Positions 23,957-32,997 of a stretch of DNA of 64,000 bases are shown one piece after another (within the stretch, counting starts at the first letter, position 1; every line of letters begins with the position of its first letter). The stretch comes from an uncultured Bacteroidia bacterium. Its GTDB lineage: Bacteria; Bacteroidota; Bacteroidia; Bacteroidales; UBA932. Below the pieces are notes generated by a model that had not been told where the DNA came from, searched no databases, and saw only the letters and a program-made list of their open reading frames with translations. Location: contig CADAND010000001.1 in the NCBI GenBank assembly GCA_902789245.1, positions 1 to 64,000 of the forward strand, written 5' to 3'. The translations under genes and the position numbers were made by a program.

Positions 23957-25135
23957 ATGCGTGAAGAATACGATGAAGAAATAGATATTGACTGGATGGG
24001 GGTATTCGTCAAGCTCCTGAACAGCTGGCGCTTTATCTTCGTGGTGTCCGTCGCCTTCGGGCTCTTCGGCATCGTCATGGCATTGACCAGTCCGCGCAAG
24101 TACAGCGTTACGATGACCCTCGCCCCGGAAGTCCAGGCGGGCGGCGCAAGCAGCCTCAGCAGCATTTCCAGCATGCTGGGCATCGCCGCGGCCGGTTCCG
24201 CCGGCAGCACGGACGCACTCAATATCACCCTCTTCCCTGAAATCTGCAAGAGTACGCCCTTCCTGACCGGGCTCTTCCCCGTGGAGCTGACCCAGTACGT
24301 CTCCCCCCAGGAGGCGCGTGAAGGCGTCGTCGCCCGGCCCGTCACGGTCTTCGACCACATGACCGGACTGGACAGGGAGAAGCGGTTCAGTATCCGGTCG
24401 ATGGGGTGGTTCTCCCGGAAGGAACCCGTCCTGGAGGACGACGGGACGCTCGACCCCGCCCGACTGACGCCCCGGCAGTCCCGTGCCGTGGAGGCGCTCT
24501 CGAAGAGTATTTCCGCGTCGGTCGACAAATCCGGCATCACGACCATCACCGTGGTCATGGACGACCGGCTGATGGCCACGCAGCTGGCTGACACGGTCTG
24601 CCGCCGCCTGCAGGAATACGTCACCGTGTACCGGACGCAAAAATCCATCGAAGACTATGATTACTATGTCAAGATGACGGAAGATGCGCAGGCCAGGCTG
24701 GTCAAGGCGCAGGCTGCCTATGCCGCGAGTGTGGACCACGAGCGGGACATCATCCTTCAGTCCGTGAGCAGCCGTCGCGACAGGCTTCGCCAGGAGGCGG
24801 AGCTGGCCAGCCAGCTGTATATCCAGATGGCGCAGCAGCAGGAGATGGCGCGGGCCAAGATCCAGGAGGTGAAGCCGGTCTTTGCCGTCATCCAGCCTGC
24901 CACGATGCCCCAGCATGCGACCAACAGCCGTGCGAAAGTCGTCTTGATCTGGGGATTCGTGGGTCTCTTCCTGTCCTGCTTCTGGGTTGGGTTCGGCGTC
25001 GATCTTCTCGACCGTTTCCGCGCCTGCCTGCGCCACCGGCTCTCGAAGCGGACTACGCCGCAGGAAAAGGAACTGCCGGCCCCCGAGCGCGATGTTGTCC
25101 GGGAAGGATGGGTCGGGGTGGAAAAGGGAGTCTAG
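23957..25135 (+). CDS. Wzz-family polysaccharide chain-length regulator
   Basis: This 392-residue inner-membrane protein has two membrane helices (about 25-46 and 332-354) flanking a large periplasmic domain with a coiled coil (about 230-310). The Pro-rich stretch IQPATMPQHATNSR precedes the second helix, the usual Wzz/PCP layout. It sets polymer length and couples to the Wza-like exporter encoded just upstream. No tyrosine-kinase domain is attached. The stop overlaps that of the opposite-strand peptidase gene in a CTAG. Confidence 0.9.
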   Translation: MREEYDEEIDIDWMGVFVKLLNSWRFIFVVSVAFGLFGIVMALTSPRKYSVTMTLAPEVQAGGASSLSSISSMLGIAAAGSAGSTDALNITLFPEICKSTPFLTGLFPVELTQYVSPQEAREGVVARPVTVFDHMTGLDREKRFSIRSMGWFSRKEPVLEDDGTLDPARLTPRQSRAVEALSKSISASVDKSGITTITVVMDDRLMATQLADTVCRRLQEYVTVYRTQKSIEDYDYYVKMTEDAQARLVKAQAAYAASVDHERDIILQSVSSRRDRLRQEAELASQLYIQMAQQQEMARAKIQEVKPVFAVIQPATMPQHATNSRAKVVLIWGFVGLFLSCFWVGFGVDLLDRFRACLRHRLSKRTTPQEKELPAPERDVVREGWVGVEKGV

Positions 25136-25557
25136 CGGGAAACCACTCGGTAAATAGCGAGCAGATAGCGGCGGAGAGGCCGCAGGGCGCGCCATAGGCA
25201 GGCGCGGCCCGGCGCGCGACGCTGTCCGGAGGGACGGATAATCTCCGTGACGGTGCCGATCACGTCGGCAAGCATGCAGTGCTCCATGCCGGCGAGGTTG
25301 CCGTCGCCCATCAGGGTGAGCGCGTCGCCTTCACGCGCGACGACGCGATGCAGGAGGTAGCGCCCGTCGATCTTGACCAGGACGATATCGCCGACGGAAA
25401 CGTCCGGGCAGGCGCGCAGCGTGACACGATCCACGCCGCCCCGGATGTAGGGAAGCATGCTGTTGCCGGTGGGGATGATGACGGCCTCGCGCCCGTCGCG
25501 CAGGACGGACGTCACCTCGCCGAGGAGGAACTCGTTGGGCAGGGTACGTTTATCCAT
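25132..25557 (-). CDS. S24/S26-type (SipW/Sec11-like) signal-peptidase-like protein
   Basis: This 141-residue protein has the nucleophile box PTGNSMLPYIRGG (about 31-43), then GDIVLVKIDGRYLLHRVV (about 58-75). The HR pair matches the Ser-His dyad of SipW/Sec11 peptidases, not the Ser-Lys of LepB, though a Lys is also near. No membrane helix is visible, so it may act in the cytoplasm or at the membrane face, perhaps cutting a leader peptide. The start at 25557 is preferred because it avoids a long overlap. It overlaps the HprK-like gene by 8 nt, so the two are linked. Confidence 0.8.
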   Translation of the reverse strand: MDKRTLPNEFLLGEVTSVLRDGREAVIIPTGNSMLPYIRGGVDRVTLRACPDVSVGDIVLVKIDGRYLLHRVVAREGDALTLMGDGNLAGMEHCMLADVIGTVTEIIRPSGQRRAPGRACLWRALRPLRRYLLAIYRVVSR

Positions 25558-26545
25558 CGACCGTTTCGTTGCAGAGCCGGGCGGCATCGGCGTCCGGCAG
25601 GCATTCCAGGTGATAACAGGGTACCAGCTGCACGACCTGCGTCAGTGTTTCATGCTGCGCGTCCGCGAGCGCACGGATCGGGCGGAAGCCCGAACAGGAG
25701 GCCATTACCGAGGCATAGGACTGCACGGTGGACAGCCGCTCGATGCGGTTGTGCGGGGCCTGAGTGAGGCGTACAATGGCCCCGACAGGCACGTCCTGTG
25801 CCTTGTAGCAGGGCGTCTTGCCGCTCCAGGGGGAGCCGTACACCCGGGCGACTCCGTCCACGACGCGCAGGACCGGGTTGTCGTCGTTGAGGAGTTCCGT
25901 CCCGGAAATATGTTCCAGCCACAGGCGGCTGTGGGTGCTCTTGCCGGTGCCGCTCTTCCCGAGGAAGAGGAAGCCGCGGCCGCCGCGCGTCACCACGGAA
26001 GCATGCATCTCGAGTGCGCGGTAGGGCGCCGCTGCAAAAGCGTACAGCAGCATCAGGGCATTGTTCACGGCGAAAGCCTGGTCGGCCGGGCTGCCCTCGG
26101 TATAAAGCCGTCCCTCGCGGAAATCGTCCCGCATCTCCAATATGCCGCATATCGGTTTCGAGGGCGCCGGGGCGAACGCCGCCTGATATCCCCCGCCGCT
26201 ACGGAAGAAGCCCACGACCGGCTCCCCGGTTTGCTCCTTGCTGCGCAGCAGCGGCTCTCCCGGCTCTTCCGGCCGTTGTTCAGTCAGTTTCAACTCAAAT
26301 AGCTCCGCCCCCCGGCAGCAGCTCCCCTCAGAAAACGTCCCGCTGCGCGGGACCCCTCCCACTTCCTCCGGAAGCGGGCCCCTCCCTCTTACGGAGCCGA
26401 GGGTGGCTACGGTTTTCTGAGGGGACTGCTGCCGGGGAGGCGGGACCTCGAAGGGATCGTAATTGTGCAGCAGGCCGGCTGCCGGGAAATCATCCGGCAG
26501 TTCCAGCGAGAACGTGAGTCCCGCGACTTGGAAGCAGCGGACCAT
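25550..26545 (-). CDS. HprK-related serine kinase-like protein
   Basis: This 331-residue protein has the HprK-like C-terminal fold: MHASVVTRGGRGFLFLGKSG with Walker A GKSGTGKST (about 192-200), then LNDDNPVLR and GSPWSGKTP. The start at 26545 gives the conserved N-terminus MVRCFQVAGLTFSLEL; longer readings run into lepA. Residues 35-80, rich in Pro, Gly and Arg, are foreign and encoded by an inserted element with inverted ends. No HPr is nearby, so a peptide or sugar substrate is more likely, in line with the PqqD and nucleotidyltransferase genes in the convergent operon. Confidence 0.82.
   Translation of the reverse strand: MVRCFQVAGLTFSLELPDDFPAAGLLHNYDPFEVPPPRQQSPQKTVATLGSVRGRGPLPEEVGGVPRSGTFSEGSCCRGAELFELKLTEQRPEEPGEPLLRSKEQTGEPVVGFFRSGGGYQAAFAPAPSKPICGILEMRDDFREGRLYTEGSPADQAFAVNNALMLLYAFAAAPYRALEMHASVVTRGGRGFLFLGKSGTGKSTHSRLWLEHISGTELLNDDNPVLRVVDGVARVYGSPWSGKTPCYKAQDVPVGAIVRLTQAPHNRIERLSTVQSYASVMASCSGFRPIRALADAQHETLTQVVQLVPCYHLECLPDADAARLCNETVDG
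26305..26443. repeat. 139-bp inverted-end element inside the HprK-like gene
   Basis: The left end (26305-26336) and the reverse complement of the right end (26412-26443) agree over about 31 nt apart from one-base indels, sharing GGCAGCAG and TCCCCTCAGAAAAC. Read on the minus strand, the interior contains GCCACCCTCGGC, then TAAGAGGG and a GGGG-rich run, matching the interior of the trmB element at 52139-52284. It is open in the kinase frame. Confidence 0.85.
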
Positions 26546-26550
26546 GGGGA

Positions 26551-28341
<1,791 letters not shown>

Positions 28342-28348
28342 TTCCGGA

Positions 28349-30370
28349 CTAGAAGAGCTTGTTCACCTGCTCGAAGACGTTCTCGGCGGTGTAGCCGAGC
28401 TTCTCGTCGAGCACCTTGTACGGAGCGGAGAAGCCAAAGGACTCGAGGCCCCAGACAGTGCCTTCCGCCTCAGGGACGAGGCCCTGCAGCGTGACAGGCA
28501 GACCGGCGGTCATGCCGAACTTCTTCACGCCCGTCGGGAGGACCGTCTGCTGATACTCCTTGGACTGCTGGCGGAAGAGACCCTCGGACGGGACGCTGAC
28601 CACGCGCACCTTCTTGCCGGCCTCGCGGAGCAGCTTGGCGCCGGCCTCCAGGGTGGAGACTTCGGAGCCGGAAGCCACGAGGATGACATCCGGGTTGGCG
28701 TCGGAGCCGGCCACGATGTAGCCGCCCTTGGCCACCTGGCTGTAATCGTTGCCCTCGGGGAGGTTGGCGATGTTCTGGCGGGAGAGGATGAGGGCCGTCG
28801 GGGTGTTCATGTTGGCCATGGCGGCAGCCCAGGCCTCGGTGGTCTCCTTGGCGTCGGCCGGACGCATCACCAGGACGGAGTTCTTGCCGTGGTGGTTCTT
28901 GAGTTTCTCCATGAGGCGGATCTGGGCCTCCTGCTCGACAGGCTCGTGGGTCGGGCCGTCCTCGCCGACGCGGAAGGCGTCATGAGTCCAGATGAATTTG
29001 ACCGGGAGCTCCATGAGGGCGGCCATACGGACGGCCGGCTTCATGTAGTCGGAGAACACGAAGAAGGTACCGCAGGCGGGGATGACGCCGCCGTGCAGGG
29101 CCATACCGATGCAGCAGCAGGCCATCGTCAGCTCGGCCACGCCGGCCTGGAAGAAGGCGCCGCTGAAGTCGCCGGCCTGGAAGGCGGTGGTCTTCTTCAG
29201 GAAGCCGTCGGTCTTGTCGGAGTTGGACAGGTCGGCGGAGGCGCAGATCATGTTCGGCACCTGCTCGGCGAGCACGCCGAGGCAGGCGGCGGAGGCGTTG
29301 CGCGTGGCGTCGTTGTCCTTCTGGACACACTTGCTCCAGTCGATCTTCGGAGCCTTGCCGCTGAACCACTCAGCCTGCAGGGCAGCCTTCTCGGGGTTGG
29401 CACCCGCCCAGGTCTTCTCCTCGGCGTAGCGCTCGGCGGTGATCTTCTTCAGCTCCTCGGCGCGACGGGCGTAGAGCTCCTTGACGTCGTCGAAGATCTG
29501 GAAAGGATTCTCCGGGTCGCCGCCCAGGTTCTTGATCGTATTCTTGTAAGCGTCGCCGCCCAGCGGGGCGCCGTGGGTCTTGCAGTTGCGCTCATAGCTG
29601 GAGCCGTCCTCCTTGAGGGCGCCCTTGCCCATGATGCACTTGCCGATGATGAGGGCGGGCTTGCCCTTCACGGCCTTGGCCTTCTCGATGGCGGTGCGGA
29701 TCTGCGCGGCGTCGTTGCCGTTGATGACCTGCACGTCCCAGCCGAGAGCGCGGTACTTGGCGGCCGTGTCCTCGTTCATGACGACCTTGGTCTCCGTGGA
29801 GAGCTGGATGTCGTTGGAGTCGTAGAACATCACGAGGTTGTCCAGGCCCAGCGTGCCGGCGATACGGGCAGCGCCCTGGGAGATTTCCTCCTGCACGCCG
29901 CCGTCGGAAATGTAGGCGTAGATGGTTTCCTTCGCGAAGCTCGGGTTGCCGGTGTGGGCAGCCAGGAACTTGGCGGCGATGGCGGCGCCCACTGCGTAGG
30001 CGTGGCCCTGGCCGAGGGGACCGGAGGTGTTCTCGACGCCGCGCGTCGGGTCAAACTCGGGGTGACCGGTGGTCGGGGAACCCCACTGGCGCAGGTTGGC
30101 CAGCTCTTCGAGGCTGTATTTGCCGATCAGGCACAGCTGGCCGTAGAGCATCGGGGCCATGTGGCCGGGGTCGAGGAAGAAGCGGTCGCGGGCGGCCCAG
30201 GTCGGGTTGCACGGATCGTAGGTCAGGTACTCGCTGTAGAGCACGTTGATGAAGTCGGCGCCACCCATGGCGCCACCCGGATGTCCGGATTTGGCTTTTT
30301 CGACTGCGCTGGCCGCCAGGATGCGGATGTTGTCAGCTGCGTGATTGAGAACACTGATAGAATTTGCCAT
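28349..30370 (-). CDS. tkt: Transketolase
   Basis: This 673-residue protein contains the TPP-binding hallmarks: [14 protein letters not shown] (about 26-39), [25 protein letters not shown], and [13 protein letters not shown] in the Mg/TPP site, then the pyrimidine and C-terminal domains with [18 protein letters not shown]. It moves two-carbon units in the non-oxidative pentose phosphate pathway. The ATG at 30370 is used because the longer reading begins in the promoter box at 30410-30417. Confidence 0.97.
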   Translation of the reverse strand: MANSISVLNHAADNIRILAASAVEKAKSGHPGGAMGGADFINVLYSEYLTYDPCNPTWAARDRFFLDPGHMAPMLYGQLCLIGKYSLEELANLRQWGSPTTGHPEFDPTRGVENTSGPLGQGHAYAVGAAIAAKFLAAHTGNPSFAKETIYAYISDGGVQEEISQGAARIAGTLGLDNLVMFYDSNDIQLSTETKVVMNEDTAAKYRALGWDVQVINGNDAAQIRTAIEKAKAVKGKPALIIGKCIMGKGALKEDGSSYERNCKTHGAPLGGDAYKNTIKNLGGDPENPFQIFDDVKELYARRAEELKKITAERYAEEKTWAGANPEKAALQAEWFSGKAPKIDWSKCVQKDNDATRNASAACLGVLAEQVPNMICASADLSNSDKTDGFLKKTTAFQAGDFSGAFFQAGVAELTMACCCIGMALHGGVIPACGTFFVFSDYMKPAVRMAALMELPVKFIWTHDAFRVGEDGPTHEPVEQEAQIRLMEKLKNHHGKNSVLVMRPADAKETTEAWAAAMANMNTPTALILSRQNIANLPEGNDYSQVAKGGYIVAGSDANPDVILVASGSEVSTLEAGAKLLREAGKKVRVVSVPSEGLFRQQSKEYQQTVLPTGVKKFGMTAGLPVTLQGLVPEAEGTVWGLESFGFSAPYKVLDEKLGYTAENVFEQVNKLF

Positions 30371-30409
30371 CTTGATGTATGTTTTGATTAGATTTTTTTC
30401 GATATCCCA

Positions 30410-30417
30410 CAAAGATA
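30410..30417 (-). promoter_or_regulatory. -7 promoter box of tkt
   Basis: The minus strand reads TATCTTTG, 39 nt before the ATG at 30370. Confidence 0.6.
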
Positions 30418-30419
30418 GC

Positions 30420-30548
30420 AATTTATTCCGTCATTCCCAATTGCGTGTGCCTGGAACGGAGCAAAGCGACGCAGGGGGTTTCGGGGGGAACGCCCCCCGT
30501 CATAGCGTTAGCGATACGACCCGGTGCCGACTACGGCACCGGGTCGTA
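30420..30548. repeat. Nested hairpins between tkt and yidD
   Basis: CGGGGGG-AACG-CCCCCCG (30482-30499) and a perfect 15-bp hairpin (30515-30529 with 30534-30548, loop ACTA) lie in tandem. The second hairpin's right arm covers the last codons and stop of yidD. Read on the minus strand it could end the hemD-rnpA-yidD transcript, but no T-run follows. The remaining bases hold nothing recognisable except a GTCATTCCC fragment at the edge, possibly a decayed palindromic element. Confidence 0.6.
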
Positions 30549-30770
30549 GCCGGAGCCGCCCCACGGGTGGCAGCGCAGGATGCGCTTGAGGCTCAGCCAG
30601 AAACCCTTGAAGGGTCCGTACTTGCGGAAAGCCTCGAGGGCGTACTGCGAGCAGGTGGGCGTGAAACGGCAGCTGGGCGGCTTGAGCGGAGAGATGCACA
30701 GCTGATAGAATTTGATCAGCAGGATAAAGGGGGCGGCGAGGATGCGCCGGATGACGTCCAGGGCGCTCAT
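30531..30770 (-). CDS. yidD: Membrane protein insertion efficiency factor YidD
   Basis: This 79-residue protein has an amphipathic N-terminus and the family motif [19 protein letters not shown] (about 34-52), with [13 protein letters not shown] at the end. YidD helps the YidC insertase. It overlaps rnpA by 4 nt, the usual rnpA-yidD order. The last residues and stop are part of a hairpin. Confidence 0.95.
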   Translation of the reverse strand: MSALDVIRRILAAPFILLIKFYQLCISPLKPPSCRFTPTCSQYALEAFRKYGPFKGFWLSLKRILRCHPWGGSGYDPVP

Positions 30771-31132
30771 AGCTTCTCGCGGATGCGGTTCAGGATGTCC
30801 GTGACCTCGGCATAGAGCGTGGCGAATCCGGCCACTTCCGCGTGGGAATAGGCGAGCAGCAGATCAATGCCCGGGACCGGAAGCAGCTCCTTCTGGAGGC
30901 GGTAGGCCTCGCGCATGCGGCGCTTCAGGAGATTGCGCTTGACGGCGCGCTTGAAGAACTTCTTCGGCACGGAGACCATGATGCGGTTGATGCCGGTCTC
31001 ATGCCCTGCCGACCAGCAGAAACGCAGGTGCGCCGTGGTGCCCCATTTCCCCGAGGAAATGAGTGCGGAGACAGTCGTCTTCCCGCACAGCCTTTCCTCT
31101 TTGGAGAGAGTATGGCTCTGCGGAGAAGTCAT
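30767..31132 (-). CDS. rnpA: Ribonuclease P protein component
   Basis: This 121-residue basic protein has [20 protein letters not shown] (about 54-73), the RNR-type RNA-binding motif of RnpA. With the catalytic RNA it trims 5' leaders from pre-tRNAs. The start at 31132 directly abuts the hemD stop, so the pair is probably cotranscribed. Confidence 0.95.
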   Translation of the reverse strand: MTSPQSHTLSKEERLCGKTTVSALISSGKWGTTAHLRFCWSAGHETGINRIMVSVPKKFFKRAVKRNLLKRRMREAYRLQKELLPVPGIDLLLAYSHAEVAGFATLYAEVTDILNRIREKL

Positions 31133-31867
31133 CTAGCGGGCGGATTGAAGGTAAAGCTCGACGGCTTTGCTGATGGAAGTGGCCTCCGGCGTGGGGGCCT
31201 TGAGGGCGATCTCGTAGCCGGCTTCCTCCATGGCCTTGACCACGGCTTTGCCGAAGGAGATGAATTTGAGCGATCCCTGCTGGAATTCGGGATAATTCTC
31301 GTGCAGCGACGCCACGTCGGCGGGGTTGCAGAGGACGGCGATATCGAAGGCGGAGAGGTTGGTCTCGTGCAGGTCCTGCGGCACGGGCTTGACCAGCACG
31401 CCCACGGTGTAGTCCAGCTTGGCGGACTCGAACAGGGTCGTGATCGGAGTGATGTCGGATCCTTCCGTCGTGGCGATCAGGAACTTCTCTCCCTTGTGCT
31501 TGGCCGTGACCAGCGCGACGATGGAGTCCGGCGAGCCGGAGCCGAAGAAAATCTTGCGCTTGCGGTAGACGATGTGCTTCTGCAGGTACATGGCGACGGC
31601 TTCCGTCGAGCAGAAATATTTCATGGTCTCCGGCACCTTGAAACGCATCTCGTCGCACAGCTTGAAGTAGGCGTCGATGGCGTGGCGGGAGGAGAAGACG
31701 ATGGCGGTATAGTCGGGCAGGTTGATGTGCTCGGCCCGGAATTCGCGGGCGGAAAGCGGTTCGATGAGGAAGAACGGCTGGAAGGTCAGTTCGGCCCCAA
31801 ACTGGCTCTGCAGGGTCTCGTAAGCGGCGAGATTGGACGGGACTTGCTGGGATATCAGGATCTTCAT
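31133..31867 (-). CDS. hemD: Uroporphyrinogen-III synthase
   Basis: This 244-residue protein has the two-lobe HemD fold. Indicators are INLPDYTAIVFSSRHAIDAY (about 48-67), VGVLVKPVPQDLH and the C-terminal APTPEATSISKAVELYL. It closes hydroxymethylbilane to uroporphyrinogen III for heme. Sequence conservation in this family is low, but the order DUF4271-hemD-rnpA-yidD is common in Bacteroidota and supports the call. Confidence 0.85.
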   Translation of the reverse strand: MKILISQQVPSNLAAYETLQSQFGAELTFQPFFLIEPLSAREFRAEHINLPDYTAIVFSSRHAIDAYFKLCDEMRFKVPETMKYFCSTEAVAMYLQKHIVYRKRKIFFGSGSPDSIVALVTAKHKGEKFLIATTEGSDITPITTLFESAKLDYTVGVLVKPVPQDLHETNLSAFDIAVLCNPADVASLHENYPEFQQGSLKFISFGKAVVKAMEEAGYEIALKAPTPEATSISKAVELYLQSAR

Positions 31868-31883
31868 CTGGCTGCAAAAATGA

Positions 31884-32591
31884 TCAAAAATTCACTACAA
31901 CTGCTACCAACGTGGCGGCTGGTATAATTTCAAGCGCGCAAAGGTACAAAAAAGTTGAGAATCCAGAGCAATACGCGTGTAAAATTTGTCCTGAACGCCC
32001 GATGGCAAAGGCCCATACGGCGGTGAGAGTCCAGCGCATGACGGAGCAGATGGTCTCGTCCGGCACGCGGACCAACAGCATGACGGCAGCCTGCAGGAGC
32101 AGGATGGGAAGGATCAGCATCAGGTAGTTGTAGAGGTTGCGCCGCACGGTGGTGGCAATCTTCTGGTCCAGGTGCCTGCCCTGGAGGAAGAGGTAGCAAA
32201 GGCCGCGCAGGATGAGATAGGCCAGCACCAGGCCGATGGTGGCCGGTGCGCTCCAGCCGGCGGGGAGGGTGTCTATGAAAGCGGGCCGCAGCACGTGGAA
32301 GCAGTCCAGGATCAAGCAGAACGGGAGGATGAGGCTGAGCGCGATCCTGTTGCGGACGCGGGCGGTCCCCATGCTCTGTTCCAGCGCCTCGGCGCCGCGG
32401 GCGCGGCTGTAGCTGTAGAGCAGGGGAGGAGTGAGTCGGAACAGATCCAGCAGATGATTCAGAATCAGGAGGATGGATACGAGAATGAGGATGCGGTTGG
32501 CCAGGACATCCGACCAGAGGGCCGGTGCCGCCAGCGTCTCCAGGGGGCTGGAGGACATTTCCAGGGTTCCGCTCCGGAAGAGATCGTCCAT
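31884..32591 (-). CDS. DUF4271 membrane protein
   Basis: This 235-residue protein has about six hydrophobic helices and a C-terminal segment FSTFLYLCALEIIPAATLVA that marks DUF4271. The family is restricted to Bacteroidota, always next to hemD, and has no known function. A 16-nt gap separates it from hemD and 6 nt from the SUI1 gene, so it sits in one operon. Confidence 0.85.
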   Translation of the reverse strand: MDDLFRSGTLEMSSSPLETLAAPALWSDVLANRILILVSILLILNHLLDLFRLTPPLLYSYSRARGAEALEQSMGTARVRNRIALSLILPFCLILDCFHVLRPAFIDTLPAGWSAPATIGLVLAYLILRGLCYLFLQGRHLDQKIATTVRRNLYNYLMLILPILLLQAAVMLLVRVPDETICSVMRWTLTAVWAFAIGRSGQILHAYCSGFSTFLYLCALEIIPAATLVAVVVNF

Positions 32592-32597
32592 AATCCG

Positions 32598-32945
32598 CTA
32601 GTTGCCTCGTTTGACTTGATATCCCATTCCGGAAAGCAGGGTGACAAGCTTGTCGCGCAAGTCGCCCTGGATGAGGATCTGCCCCTCTTCCACGGTCCCG
32701 CCGACGCCGCACTTGGTCTTGAGCGTCTTCGCGAGAGCAGACAGATCGGCCGACCGGCCGACAAATCCGTCCACGAGTGTGACCTGCTTGCCGGCGCGAC
32801 GGCGCCGGTCGATACGGACGACCAGGCGCTGCTTCTCCGGAGCCAGCGTCTCCGCCTCCGGCGCATTCTGCGCCGTCTGGTACTGAAAGTCGGGATTGGT
32901 GGAATAAACCACCCCCAGGCGATCTTTCCAGTCTTGTTGAGCCAT
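32598..32945 (-). CDS. SUI1/eIF1-family translation factor
   Basis: This 115-residue protein carries the SUI1 fold: VVRIDRRRRAGKQVTLVDGF (about 40-59), then LAKTLKTKCGVGGTVEEGQI (about 71-90) and a C-terminal ILIQGDLRDKLVTLLSGMGY. Bacterial members (YciH-like) are thought to affect start-codon choice, but the role is not settled. The ATG at 32945 is preferred because the longer reading passes through the divergent promoter region. Confidence 0.9.
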   Translation of the reverse strand: MAQQDWKDRLGVVYSTNPDFQYQTAQNAPEAETLAPEKQRLVVRIDRRRRAGKQVTLVDGFVGRSADLSALAKTLKTKCGVGGTVEEGQILIQGDLRDKLVTLLSGMGYQVKRGN

Positions 32946-32961
32946 GGTGGGATAATTTTTG

Positions 32962-32991
32962 CAAAGATACAGATTTTTAGTTGTACATTTG
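32962..32991. promoter_or_regulatory. Divergent -7 boxes of the SUI1 operon and the DUF2723 gene
   Basis: The minus-strand TATCTTTG (32962-32969) is 16 nt before the SUI1-family ATG. The plus-strand TACATTTG (32984-32991) ends 6 nt before the DUF2723 ATG. A -33-like TTTG for the plus gene lies at 32958-32961. Confidence 0.6.
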
Positions 32992-32997
32992 CAAGTT

